From NCBI GenBank assembly GCA_936450465.1, contig OW388289.1, positions 71,112,420 to 71,176,419 of the forward strand: a stretch of 64,000 nucleotides of DNA, read 5' to 3'. The notes below the pieces were generated by a model, which did not search any database, was not told the origin of the DNA, and was given only the letters and a program-made list of their open reading frames with translations. Each line of letters starts with the position of its first letter. Within the stretch, counting starts at the first letter, position 1. The stretch comes from Gibbula magus (Eukaryota > Mollusca > Gastropoda > Trochida > Trochidae). Both the position numbers and the translations under genes were made by a program. Shown piece after piece: positions 23,433-35,900 of the stretch.

Positions 23433-26400
23433 TAATATGAACTATTAAATACTTCCATTTGAATTTTTTTTAAACTTATGCTTACTGTGTCAAATTCATT
23501 GAAATCATAAGAGTTCTGTTTATCATAATGAAGGCAAGGATCAACATGCAAAATACATAAAACATTGTTCAGAAAAAAAATGTATATTGCAAAGAACATA
23601 TTGCATGATCTAATTGGCCAATATAAAGAAAAACGCGAACTGGTGGATATAGTATCAAGTGTTCCTTACAATGAGTCCTGGTGACGACAAGGTTACACTC
23701 AATGCTGTATATAAGCAGTTTTTGTACAGGTCAACTCGTGTGCTAGAGTGGTTACAGTAGTGAAACGTCCAATGGACACAATCCATGCAATAATAAAACA
23801 TTTCTCATCCACAACGAATTAAGATATGTCATTAGAACATTTTCAAAACTGTAATAGAATATTCCCTTAGCGACATATTGACAATAATGAAAATATTCTA
23901 TCATTTAGCTGCCATGGAATCTTGGATACTTCTTTAACGACAAACTGATGAAAAATAATGTCATCTATGGATATAGAAACAATGTGAGAAATTCAGAAAC
24001 AATCTTGCATTCCAAATGTTTAGTTAAATAAATGATATAGGATGTTTCCCTATCACTACAGTTTTAGGAACATCATAGGATACATCCTTGCTCCCATTTG
24101 ATTTCCTATCTACAGATTTCAAACAATCTGGGATATATGCTTTATTCTTAAAATTTGGTTAAGGAAAATTCGGAAACGTGTCCACAATATGTTGCGATAT
24201 GAAGAGTCCGTCCGTCCGTAATATTTTCGTTTCCGGTGCACAGCTCCAAAACCGTTCGTGATATCTTTCTGAAACTTTCCATGTGTATTACCCAGAAAAC
24301 TGAAGTGGTGCCTTTTGATATTTTCAGATTTCTGAAATTTTTATTTTTTTTTCCCTTTCCATAGAAACATGTTGAATTTGGACTTTGTCAGAGACAGGTT
24401 CGTTACCGGAGCACAGCTCCAAAACCGTTCATCATATCTTCCTGAAACTTTGCATGTGTATTACCCACTAACTGAAGTGGTGCCTTTATTTTTTTTCGTT
24501 TCCATAGAAACTTGTTGAATTTGGACTTTGTTCAGAGACAGGTTCGTTTCCGGAGCACAGCTCCAAAACCGTTCATCATATCTTCCTGAAACTTTGCATG
24601 TGTATTACCCACTAACTGAAGTGGCGCCTTCTGATATTTTCAGATTTTTTCTGAGAAAATTATTTTTTTCTGTTTCCATAGAAACATGAGAGGGATGTTG
24701 GTTGTTGTTGATTTTGACTGCTTCTGGAGCAGAAGTCTAAAACCCTAACATACCTGAAACTCAGCATCTGTAATACCCACTTACTGAAATACGGTAGTAG
24801 ATACACAAGTATCTGTCAAAGATGTGTTTTAAAAATTTTGTGGAACCGGTGGGATATGTCATCTTCTGATGACTCTTGTTTAAATGACCAGTCAGCTGGA
24901 CGAACTGGGTGTCCACGAGCATGGCTAGCTGTGAAGGGGACTGTGGCAACGGGGTGAGGGTGGACACAAGGATCAGGACTTGTAAAAACGTGGGCTTCCT
25001 CGGCCCCTTCCCTCGACCGGGCTGTTCCTTCAGACAGGTGGAGGAGAAGAGAGTAGTCTGTGCCACCGGGGTAGCTTGCACAGGGGGTAAGTAGTCAGAA
25101 ACTATTGTCCTTAGGTAAAACCAAACTCCAAGGATTTGTTTGAATAAAGGTAAATCCCTTCCGGGAGGGAATACCGATATATAAAAATCGGTTCATGAAC
25201 AGATATAGTCTCCTTGTTAAATTTGATTTTAAAAATCAGACAACGTGAAAAGGTGCAGACGATGTCTGATGTTTAAATTCCAATAACAAGAGAAGTAGAC
25301 TTTATCTGCTCTTGAAACCGAATAGGAGAATATCAGGCAGTTACTTCAGGGAAGACTTTTAGATCATACAATAGATCATTAATAATGAGAACAACTATGG
25401 AGATATAACTCTTCCCTGGCCGACACCTTGACACATGAAACACGCCAGGCTTGAATCCTGTAACACAAGAATACTTATATATATATGACATACACAGTAT
25501 TATACATAGTTTACCTTGTATACCAATAATGTGTGGTTTAAAAAAAACCGTTTGAACGTTTTGTTGTTCGGCACATTTACGGTTGATCTTTGGGCCGACA
25601 CATATAAGAGCGAGTAATCATGGGGGGATACAGAAATGAAGTAGACATACACAAGAGATTGGTTTGGAATGGAGAGATGCCATGTATTCAGGATGTATGA
25701 CCATTGTCTACCCCATTTCTGAAATACTATCAGTCGTTAACCACACATGAATCGGACGACCCTAAATGCTTCTATTCTTAAGATGCGCAGTTTTTGAGTA
25801 GATATTATTATTTACTCTATTCAGTTGCTTTCTCACTCTCCTAATCCTTCTGTCCAACAGTTGCCGGTACATGGGGCGCGTGGGAAACTGCGGGTACATG
25901 TGACTACTGCAAGACCAACAAGCGCAAGTTCACCAGGGTCAGGACATGCACAGGGGGGTCCTGTGAGGGAGGGACCAAGGAGACAAAGTTCGTCGCCTGC
26001 CCCATAAGTTTCTACCACAAACAACTCTGTAAGTACCGTATTCTCTAAAATGGACACACTTTTCTACTATATTTTCAAATTTAAAGTCCCTATTTGAAAG
26101 ATAACTTTCCTTTGATATCTTCTCTGTGATTAATCCTTTATTTCAAATAATGAGTGTTATTGCAGATAGTGTGATCCCTAATATATCAATGTCACTAGTA
26201 TGACCATTTAATTTAGTCCAAACTTACGTAGTATGTCCCCCAGAACCTAATACATTCCAAGGTTACCGTACTGAGAACCATTTAATACAATAGTTTCCCA
26301 GTTTATCCTGATCATGATACTTCTCTTCTTATCCATGAACATGTTACCATGGTCTCTTCCTAGGTTACCACTGTCGCGACTTCCGTACATTCATCTTCTA

Positions 26401-26575
26401 CTACATGTTACCCGTGTTTCACACGTGTATCTATGGTAACTATGAGGAGATCACGTGCCCAAGTTCCAGGGGGGAACTGTACAGACGCTGTGACGGAGCT
26501 TTCAACAGCCCAAGGTGTAGAATCTTCTTCCTCGTTGAAATGTATTGTTCCTCCCGAACACCTCGGGTTTGGTGA
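21832..26575 (+). CDS. Secreted protein with two thrombospondin type-1-like modules
   Basis: Five coding exons, 21832-21920, 23287-23306, 24892-25086, 25861-26028 and 26364-26575, have GT/AG junctions and compatible phases, giving 227 residues. Residues 1-20 are a clear signal peptide (LLAWIGAFLFVFGGVSA core). Module 1 begins SWTNW at 38-42 and continues CEGDCGNGVRVDTRIRTC, as in TSP1 repeats. Module 2 (about 103-158) begins TWGAWETAGTCDYC and has RVRTCTGG. The C-terminal exon (about 70 residues) is Cys-rich and ends with TPRVW; I do not recognise it. Exon 2 is only 20 nt. Role unknown; an extracellular matrix, adhesion or defence function would fit the module but is inference. Intron 1 contains a 99-bp tandem repeat and a (TTA)n tract. 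Confidence 0.85.
22185..22580 (+). repeat. 99-bp tandem repeat, exactly four units
   Basis: Four head-to-tail copies start at 22185, 22284, 22383 and 22482 with AGTTTCCTAGCACGGCATTA, differing at only a few positions. It lies in intron 1 of the TSP1-like gene. Each unit carries TGACTAGTTAACTTAACC. High similarity indicates recent amplification. Confidence 0.95.
23382..23430. repeat. (TTA)n microsatellite
   Basis: About 16 uninterrupted TTA units in intron 2 of the TSP1-like gene. Confidence 0.97.
24205..24700 (+). repeat. Tandem satellite with GTCCGTCC leader, 146-172 bp units
   Basis: Starts GAGTCCGTCCGTCCGTAA. Three units follow, beginning near 24229, 24401 and 24547 with (C)GTTTCCGG(T/A)GCACAGCTCC. 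It is the same structural type as 7619-8790 but a different subfamily. It lies in intron 2 of the TSP1-like gene. Confidence 0.8.
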
Positions 26576-26580
26576 ATAAA
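26575..26580 (+). promoter_or_regulatory. Polyadenylation signal overlapping the stop codon
   Basis: AATAAA starts at the last base of the TGA stop of the TSP1-like gene. No other canonical signal was noticed just downstream, implying a 3' UTR of only a few tens of bases if it is used. Confidence 0.5.
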
Positions 26581-28146
26581 CGGCATCAAGCAATTGTAGT
26601 TCCTCCTTATTGTTTTACTTTCCACAAGGCATGAGTCGTCAGCTCAGCTTCTCTTGTTGTAGCCACATACATACCATGAAGCAAGGCCTACATGTAGCAC
26701 GTTCAGTTCTGAGTAAAAGAGTTATACAGTTGTACGAGATCAGTTGATATAACGCCCCTTTGTCATTTTCACTTCATGGCGCAGCCCAGGATGTATAAGT
26801 ATTGAACCTTGGACACTTGTTTAATTCATTTCATGTTTCTATTCGATTACCTTGAGCGGTATCTATCAAACAACTAAGTGAAAACACAAGTTTTTACTGA
26901 AGTATGTATTTTTTTACCTAGCCAAACCACAACGAGACTAAGCCAATGTTTTTATTACTAAAATTATTCTAATATTTAATTTGTTTGATAAATACGTTGA
27001 ATCTTGGTTGTTCATTATCAGAGATTCAGAAGGTTTCCTTGTCCTTTCTACACCATCCTCGGACAACGGAATATTTGCCTGCTACTTAAACTCTCTACTT
27101 CAACCCCAAAGAATAGGTCAGCTCATTGATACGTACGTGTTGGATTTCATATTCATTTGAAATAGAAACTGAAGACTGGCATGGTCAGGCTAGTAAGATT
27201 AATTCTTAGCGCATATACCCTTTACATTTCTACAAAATTTATGAAGTTAATCTTAATATCCAGCAGAAATGAACCACCAGACTGGAAGTGCTCAACTCAG
27301 GGATCCTTGTTTTCTGCTACACGCATAGAGTGAATTGGATTTCTCCAAGAATCTTACATTTGCCTTGAAGGCGTCGCAGTTGTTAACGTTAAAACCGTGA
27401 ACGGATATGATGCTTATCGGTTGATAAGCTAAATCCTACGCTCGATGATAAACGAGGCATGTACTTGATGTCAATGTACTAAAAGTACGTCAATTTCCCT
27501 TTTTCTATTTTGTCCTCTAACTTTATTTCATCTATTAAAGTTACTCTAGTTGCTGTTTACTATATTGAAGTACATATTTTCCCTTTCATTCAACTGTGAA
27601 AACTTTTCGAGAATAAACTAAATAGACTATTCTCAAATGAGCTCAATACTTCGTTATGAGTAATAAATCATAATTTTATTCAAAGAAATGACTACATCTT
27701 TACCAAAGTACAGGGGGTATTATTTTATTATTTTAATTCTGATTTCACTTAAGATTCCAGATTTGTCCATCGCTTTCTGTTTCATTTCGTTATTGGTCAC
27801 ATTTTCCCAACAACCACATTCTAATTATAAACAAATCTGCTTCCGAGGTCTATCCTGTTTTATTATATCCATCTGGATTAGCCCCTGGCTATAGGTGAAG
27901 GGAGTTAATCTACCATGAAATGTGCTGATACGACAAACACATCAATAGCAAGGTAATCTTTCAATCTAATGGTGAAAAGAATTTTTTTTTAAATCCTAGA
28001 ATTTTCTAAATATTTTTTTTTTTATTAAAAATTGACTATTTAAAAGTGCAACACGGCATATCTATTTCTTGTTCAGATGTTGACAAATTAATAAATGAAA
28101 ATCGAATGTCCTGGTTTTGTACATGTGCATTTTATGCTCTCACGTA
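26581..28146. other. Intergenic, no gene recognised
   Basis: AT-rich DNA between the TSP1-like gene and the composite element at 28147. Scattered short open frames look random. Confidence 0.45.
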
Positions 28147-28288
28147 TGGGGTGCCAAATGGGACTTTAATCGCTATTTAGTAAGCTTACTAATTCAAATT
28201 AGTAAGCTTACTAATTCAGGCATGTATTTAGTAAGCTTACTAAATCGAATTAGTAAGCTTACTAATTCCATTTAGTAATTCGATTCTT

Positions 28289-28945
28289 GTTTACAAGGAT
28301 TATTGTAGTAATTAAAGCACTCATGACCTTGACCTTAGACCTTCAAGGTCACACCATCACTGATTACTTTTCATTGTGTATAACAATCATGCAATGACTC
28401 AAAGTGTTCATTGTTAACATAAGGCATATTCACAATAGCATGCTTAAGTTGTGATCTTGCTGTGACCTTGACCTTTGACAGATTTTAGCGAAAACTTTTT
28501 CAAATCTTGGTCTATCTCCATACTTGATATATACCAAATAAGAGCCTGACAGCACAAAAACGTTTGAAGTTATCATGTTTACAAGGATTATTGTAGTAAT
28601 TAAAGCACTCATGACCTTGACCTTAGACCTTCAAGGTCACACCATCACTGATTACTTTTCATTGTGTATAACAATCATGCAATGACTCTAAAGTGTTCAT
28701 TGTTAACATAAGGCATATTCACAATAGCATGCTTAAGTTGTGACCTTGCTGTGACCTTGACCTTTGACAGATTTTAGCGAAAACTTTTTCAAATCTTGGT
28801 CTATCTCCATACTTGATATATACCAAATAAGAGCCTGACAGCACAAAAACGTTTGAAGTTATCATGTTTACAAGGATTATTGTAGTAATTAAAGCACTCA
28901 TGACCTTGACCTTTGACCTTGAATGTGAACATGTCAAAATCATTT
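28289..28945 (-). repeat. 288-bp AAGGTCA-rich tandem units
   Basis: Two nearly identical units of 288-289 bp begin at 28289 and 28577, with a partial third to 28945. On the minus strand each has several AGGTCAAGGTCA motifs. It is the family found diverged at 1937-2711. Frames that stay open across it repeat the same peptide and are not genes. Confidence 0.88.
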
Positions 28946-29000
28946 ACCAGATTTATAAGAAAGAAGCTATGTATATGAGGTGTGAATACCTTCTTGGAAA

Positions 29001-29513
29001 CAAGTAGTATTTGAGTTATGAGCGGAACCAAAAGTGTGACCATAGACGCGCACACAAAGACTCTTAAAAGTGGAAAATCTGAAAAAATAATCATGGAATC
29101 TGAAGGAAACATAGAAAAGGCACAGCTAGGGACCATAAAGTGTACATGTATAAAGTTTCATAACAATTGAACAAGTAGTATTTGAGTTATGAGCGGAACC
29201 AAAAGTGTAAGCATAGACGCGCACACAAAGACGCTTAAAAGTGGAAAATCTGAAAAAATAATCATGGAATCTGAGTGAAACATAGAAAAGGCACATCTAG
29301 GGACCATAAAGTGTCCATGTATAAAGTTTCATAACAATTGAACAAGTAGTATTTGAGTTATGAGCGGAACCAAAAGTGTGACCATAGACGCGCACACAAA
29401 GACGTTTAAAAGTGGAAAATCTGAAAAAATAATCATGGAATCTGAGGGAAACATAGAAAAGGCACATCTAGGGACCATAAAGTGTACATGTATAAAGTTT
29501 CATAACAATTGAA
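29001..29513. repeat. 171-bp tandem repeat, three units
   Basis: Units start at 29001, 29172 and 29343 with CAAGTAGTATTTGAGTTATG, and a fourth start lies at 29514 before the (GGAC)n tract (29553-29620). Units contain AGACGCGCACACAAAGAC and differ at few sites. Confidence 0.92.
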
Positions 29514-30002
29514 CAAGTAGTATTTGAGTTATGAGCGGAACCAAAAGTGTTCCGGACGGACGGACGGACGGACGGACGGACGGACGCAAGGACGGACGGA
29601 CGCAAGGACGGACGGACGCGCTGAGCGCTATATACCCCCGACTACTTCGTAGCGGGGGTATAATTAGTAAGCTTACTAATTCATTTAGTAAGCTTACTAA
29701 ATCGTTTCTATTTAGTAAGCTTACTAAATGAATTAGTAAGCTTACTAATTCATTTAGTAAGCTTACTAAATCGATCACATTAGTAAGCTTGCTAAATGAA
29801 TTAGTAAGCTTACTAAATGAATTAGTAACCTTACTAAATGAATTAGTAAGCTTACTAAATGAATTAGTAAGCTTACTAATTCATTTAGTAACCTTACTAA
29901 ATAGCGATTAAAGTCCCGTTTGGCACCCCATATTCACGAGTCTTTTATTAAGTCTATAAGGCCAGATTGGTTTATGCCTTATGTTCAACTATTCATTGTC
30001 AC

Positions 30003-30212
30003 AGGTTCAACTTCTCGTAGTCACAAAATCTCGTGGTCACATGTTCAACTTCTGGTGGTCACATGTTCAACTTCTTGTGGTCACGTGTTCAACTTCTTGT
30101 GGTCACGTGTTCAACTTCTTGTGGTCACATGTTCAACTTCTTGTGGTCACGTGTTCAACTTCTTGTGGTCACATGTTCAACTTCTTGTGGTCACATGTTC
30201 AACTTCTCGTTA
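30003..30212 (+). repeat. 22-bp minisatellite, about nine units
   Basis: The unit CACATGTTCAACTTCTTGTG plus GT is repeated with CACGTG/CACATG alternation. All three frames are open because of the repeat. There are no spacers. Confidence 0.93.
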
Positions 30213-30464
30213 AAGGTTGGGTGCAACATAGGTTTTAAGAAGATGTGTAACTCACTATTTAAAGGCCACATGACAAAGTGTCCAATATTGTTGATGGAAA
30301 ATTTGACAGTTAAATATAACCTTAATTAAATGACGAATTACTACCTTAAGTTAGACACATATATTGTTACTTCACCTGTTTCCGTTTTCACATCAATAGT
30401 TCCATATCAAACATGTGTATATAAGTAACACCCTTGTTATAGCACAAACAGGATATCAACAAAA

Positions 30465-30975
30465 TACACTGCCGTCCAAAAGACATGAATCTTTAAGATG
30501 AATTATATTACTTTAACACATAATTAATTATCGTATCAAGGTTATAATGAAACAATATTTGATATGACAATCCATTGGCCATGAATTGCACAACCACCCG
30601 TGACCACGCCCCCAAAAAACCTGCTACATTGTACTTCCGGTTTTTGATTTGTACAATAAGTTTATTACCATGACCACATATGCAGAGTTATCACTTTGGT
30701 ATTTTGTGGACAGGTGAACATTGTCAGGAGGACTTTGGTGGTATGGTCTTCGGATTTACAGAGTATGGTGCAGCAAAACTGTTTTTAAACCATGATCGAA
30801 AACTGAACAGTTACCATCTCTAATTTTCCCCCTACAACATGCAAATTTATGAAACTTCGATATTTTGTTCAAAAATGATGCAACTTCATAATGCCACACT
30901 TTGGTTAACATGCTCCTGATACTTTTTCTGAAATCTCATAAAATATCTGGTGGGCGTTTCTTTTGGACGGCAGTA
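30465..30975. mobile_element. Mariner-like MITE with TA ends, copy 2
   Basis: A 511-bp element from TACACTGCCGTCCAAAAG to CTTTTGGACGGCAGTA, TA on each side. It shares internal blocks with 17471-17984 (GAAAACTGAACAGTTA, TGCAACTTCATAATGCC). Its termini are closer to each other than those of copy 1. There is no transposase frame. Confidence 0.82.
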
Positions 30976-32919
30976 TAGTTCCAGTGGCTCTGAAGTTCAT
31001 CAGGAATTAGGTTACTCATTATCTCTAAGGAAAAGATTAAGATATCAAAAAATAAGGCATTGCCTAGTCATCAAATTTTAAATTTATTATCGAAATTGGT
31101 TACACTTTAAGCCATATTCATTTTAAATATTACAGACCTTTGCACTCTATTGTTTTGATTCTTATTTGTATTCTGAAAATATCAACATTTAATTAATACT
31201 CATTGAAAATGAGCCTCAGTTTCTGAAAATCCCATTTCTAAAGGGATCCTTTTCAATATTTAATAAAATGATGGTATTTTATGAATAAATTCTATGTCTG
31301 ACTATCTAAGCTACCACTAACAGCTGTATTCATCTTTCTGCTATGGGGTGGCCACCCCAGGTCAACACAATGTAATTTCATAACATGCAGACCCTGGACT
31401 CATAGCCAGTTAATTTTATATTTTAGATGTTGTTTTCCCCACAAGCAATTATTTTTTTCTGTACTGGAAAAGATGAAAACAGGTGTGGTGTCACAATCTC
31501 ATGTAGATACCTCTTATAGTTTTATTTTCAGTTCAAAGGGTATTCAACGGTACTCATTTCACATTGATACACATCTAACATGTCTATTATGTAGATATTA
31601 AACTAAGTCAGTTATACAGTATAAACTATTAAATGAATACCAAATTTACTGGAAATTGTAAACAAACTGTATCTAAAAAAAACTCCAAATTAATTACACA
31701 ATATCATATGATACTCAGAAATTCCTTTATTTACTCTTAAATTCCTTTAATATATTTTTAAAAAACCATTCTGAAATAAGTATTTAAAATACTTTTAGAC
31801 TTTTTTCAGCAATTCACCTGCAAAATATTAGTAGTTACTCATAGGAAATGTGAGACAAGTTACAAAAAGATCAAATATAACATGATTTTTGTTATACCCC
31901 CAATTTTAAGTTTTCAATTCTCAACTCCTCTGTCTTATCAAACATATTATATCCTCAAACTCTCACATCAGAAAGATGAGATGACTTTCCCTCAGGTCTT
32001 TTCTTTTGGGTTACTTCCCTTACCTCCAATGTGATTGAAGAGCACATACAATCTCAGAGTGATGGTGTAAACTACATTAAGTTTTTAGGTTGTTCACCAA
32101 ACATTCCCCTATGGCCTAAGAGTCTGTACATAAAATGTCAGCTCTCTAGCGTCATTGGGGCTGGAGAAGAAGATGAAAATAGCTTGTTTTGGTCATGACG
32201 TCTGTGATCCATATTTGTTGTCACCGGATCACCAAATCTACAATTTAGAATCCCCTTCAGTCAAGGAGTTTGTACATAAAAGTTCAGCTCTCTAGAGGCA
32301 TTGGTTCTGGCGAAGAAGTCGAAAATGCGAAAGTTAACGGACGGACGCCATGCCATAAGCCCATTATACGAATATACCTAACAAAGAGGTAATTAGTTGG
32401 TTAGTCGTTAAAGGCGTTGTTTAATTCGTTCTTATCCTCAATATCACATAAGTCTATAAATAAGCCAGTAAAATTCACTTCAATGCTCCAATTAAAATTT
32501 CATAAATTAATATATCATTGGTTTTATCTGTTTTAAGACAATTACCAATCCCGTTTATAACACGTTCACAGAAAATAACTCAGCTATAACATTTAGTCAT
32601 GCCATTCAATGTAACTAATGAATGTGATAACTTGTCAGCTGACCTAGTGACAAATGCGTTCAATAATTGCAAAGAAAATGTCAATTTTAAAAGCTTTTCG
32701 TAAGTGTTTTAATTTATCACATTCCGCGTAAGATGAAAACCACTAGCCAACTAGAAAGGCCTTGTGACAGTTTTCGTCTAATATTGGAAGTTGAATGCTC
32801 ATATCCTCTTTTTATATTATTGTTATTCTAAACGACAAGCATTGGCACAAAAGGGGTTACACATGATATACATGTCCTGATTCAACGCTGGTACCCATCA
32901 GCCGTGTAGAAACATACTG
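30976..32919. other. Intergenic, 3' of TIR gene A
   Basis: No gene seen. A diverged block at about 32100-32360 (AGCTCTCTAG, GAAGAAG, GGACGGACGCCATGCC) resembles the tail of a GGACG-bearing bivalve-type satellite. The 3' UTR of gene A (minus strand) should extend into the right part, but no canonical signal was placed. Confidence 0.4.
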
Positions 32920-35900
32920 TTATAACTTATCGATTGCCCTCGTAAACTTCATCAAGTCATTTAGAGACGAAAGATGAAGATCGGTTTTTAGATAGTTGAA
33001 GAAAAATTCAGGTGCCTGAAAGAAACAATAGAACAACATTGATAAACGTCAACTGATGAAAAGTATGTAACAAATCATAAAAATAAAATAGTATCCTCGA
33101 TTATCCAGCTTTACACTTTAGTTAAGTTACACTTCGCTTTGCATCCCATGGCCTTAAATCTGTGGAGAATGCATTAGGAGCAGTGGATTCGTTCAAATTA
33201 ATTATTAATTAATATAATATTAAGTAATTACATGTATATTATTGGTTACTTTTAACGAATCCACTGCTACGAATGCATTCTCCATCTTAATCCATGTTTG
33301 ACGTCACGAAACATGCATATGTCATTATTTTACATTTGAAACAATAAATTTCAATTACGGGACACCAAAATCAATTATTTGGCAAATTTCGGTGCTTATT
33401 CATCGGATATAGTACAAGTAGAAATGGATCATCAAATGGATTCTTCCACGCACGTGAAGCGCAAAACCTCCACGCGAAGCGATGTATTTGACAGCTAAAA
33501 CTCTGCTGTTCCATGCCGTCTCCGTGCGTTATCAGTCTTGAATAGATCGCGGGATTCTTAATGACAAACAATCCTAAGGTTTCTAACAGCGTCTTGTGGC
33601 CTAATTATCCCTGTTTCGCGATTTCGTTTTTATTTTTTCGCGATTTCGCGATTTCGTGTTGGAAAGTTAACACGAAATCAAATGGCCCCTCTCAGCCATC
33701 AAACCTAATGGCTAGGAGCGCTGAATACCAAGCGAATGGTTGCATGTTCGAATACAGGTTCGTGCATTACAAACATTAATTTGTCATGATTGAGATATTT
33801 TAAGATGCTATTCAGATACACCAAGACAAAATACATCAAACTAAAAAAATGTACTCTGTAAGCCATTACTGAAAATGTCAAAACCTAACACCCCTCCCGA
33901 CTGGGACAGTCAATTACTAGTAGATTCTTGAATAATAATCAACTCATAACACAATAGAGTGACGTCATGACCATGGATTAATGTAAGAAAATGGTTAACA
34001 TAGTGCATATATATACATACCCTATGAGAAACATCCTTCAGAAACACAAGGTTATCACCGGAGAGCGACTGCAGAGACTGATTTCTGTAAAATTGACATT
34101 AGAGGTTTATCAGGTACCTTACTCTGTGCACAGGGAATTGAGGATACCAAATGTCTCACTGTAAACAATGTATATAAGATTATCCACATTGGTGTAGAGG
34201 GGTGTGGATAATCTTATATACATTGTTTATAGTAAGACATTGGGTATCCTCAATTTCCTGTGACAGTAACCAAATCAAGTGTTGTATATCACTCAAAACA
34301 TGTCGGTTTTGCTATCTACTTGTAAACAGAAGGAAATAATATTACACGTTTGCAGCAATTATGAGAATATACAAAACACTTTGATGGAAAGCGTCTACTA
34401 TCTATCATCTATCGTCTAACATCAACATGTAAACTCATATATCCCATACAAGCACAATCACATTACAGCAAGCCTAGATAGCTAAATCCTAGGAATATTG
34501 TTAAGAAATCTTAGAGTTGACTAGCTATGTTTATTGTTGTTTTATTCAATTTGTACTCGACTCTGGAATTTGGATATTTAGTTCTCCAGACTAACTGTAA
34601 GTCTTAGTGGCTACCTGTCTAGTTGAGATTTGGTGAGCCAGTTCTGGACATCCTTCTCTGACCAGTTTGACACTGATGGACCCTTGGCGGCCTGGAGTGG
34701 GATCTGGACAACTGGAACAATAGCAACCTCTCCCTGGAATTAGAAATAATCCAAATTGTTTTTGAAAAATGGAGAACGAAATAATGAATATCGATAAACT
34801 AGAGTCAGACACGTGTCAGACACACCCATAAATGTGTCCCTCCCGCCAGGTACCCAGTTTACTGCTCCTCGGTGGACATAATTACATGCTTGAACAGACA
34901 GTCCCTAGCAATATAGAGCAGCGAAATCTCTTAAGTTAACTCATATTTCAGTGTAACTTTGGGACCCAAACCCTGAAATATGAAGCGTTGTAAGACAATA
35001 TTTTTCTTAGTACAAAATATGCTTAGGCTACACTATTTTTTATGAAGTTTTTTATTTTAGGCCACAATTTAATTGGTCCTTCTATTTTCAGCATATCAAC
35101 ATCCCTCCTTTTTATTGACTGTCATTATTGGAAAGCGAAGACTGAATTAGAGAAATTCTTACGTCAGGCTCGTCAGTAATCAGCGCATGTTTGCCTCTGT
35201 TCCCCAGCTCTCGGACCAAATCTCCAAGCTTCTGGTCGTATGGGTACTTTCCACTGAAGTCGAAGAAGAGTTTCGTCCCTTTGATCATACCCAGCCACCC
35301 ATCTGGCTTATATCCTCTCTGCATGAGTAGCGGGACGATACTTTTCTCCAGAGAGAATGCATATTCTGCTTCTGAAATATCGAGTGTTCCCTGTAGGCTA
35401 CACAGTATTGTCAAGATACGTCACGTCTTTCCTTTGAATATATAGCGCTGTTAATTCTACTTTCCATCTTCCCATCCCATTCTAGATTATGTATGCCAGG
35501 GTGGCGTTCCTCTAACAGACATACTGACCATACTATGATCAGTCTCAGAATATGAAAACAGAATTTAATGCCTTACGACTACCAGTCGGGCTAAGATGAC
35601 TAAGGTAATGACAGCCACTTGGTATAAGGTACATAACGTGTTCAGCTCCGTGGTTATCCAGATGTACCAACAGCACGAACATGTGTCCTTCCCCTCCCGC
35701 TGTACGATCAATCGCCACATTTAATTTTCTTGATAAAAAAAAACCATTGATCATTTAAGATTTTATTAATCATTAAACACATGTTTATAGTTGGTCACAC
35801 ATTTCAAATGTTCAACATTACCAGTTTGACAAAGCAAGTTGTGGTATTAAAACGGTAACAATTTAAAGATGAATCCATTGTGTTTCCTATTGTTATTTGT

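Larger units (their letters stand above)
28147..29930. mobile_element. 1.8-kb composite element with TGGGGTGCCAAA termini
   Basis: The left end TGGGGTGCCAAATGGGACTT and the right-end complement bound 1784 bp, with TA on both sides (28145-28146 and 29931-29932), as for Tc1/mariner-type insertions. Both ends run into TTAGTAAGCTTACTAA palindromes. Inside are AAGGTCA-type units, 171-bp tandem units, a (GGAC)n tract and a TACCCCCG palindrome, so it appears to contain nested satellite elements. It has no transposase frame. The 131-bp element at 63000 has the same ends. Confidence 0.8.

Noticed and set aside
30003..30212. 22-bp array as a CRISPR
   Set aside because: The units are contiguous with no unique spacers, and the genome is eukaryotic. 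The same applies to 16898-17010.
29981..30329. Three overlapping frames encoding repeats of TCSTSCGH type
   Set aside because: The 22-bp unit is open in all frames; there is no evidence of coding.
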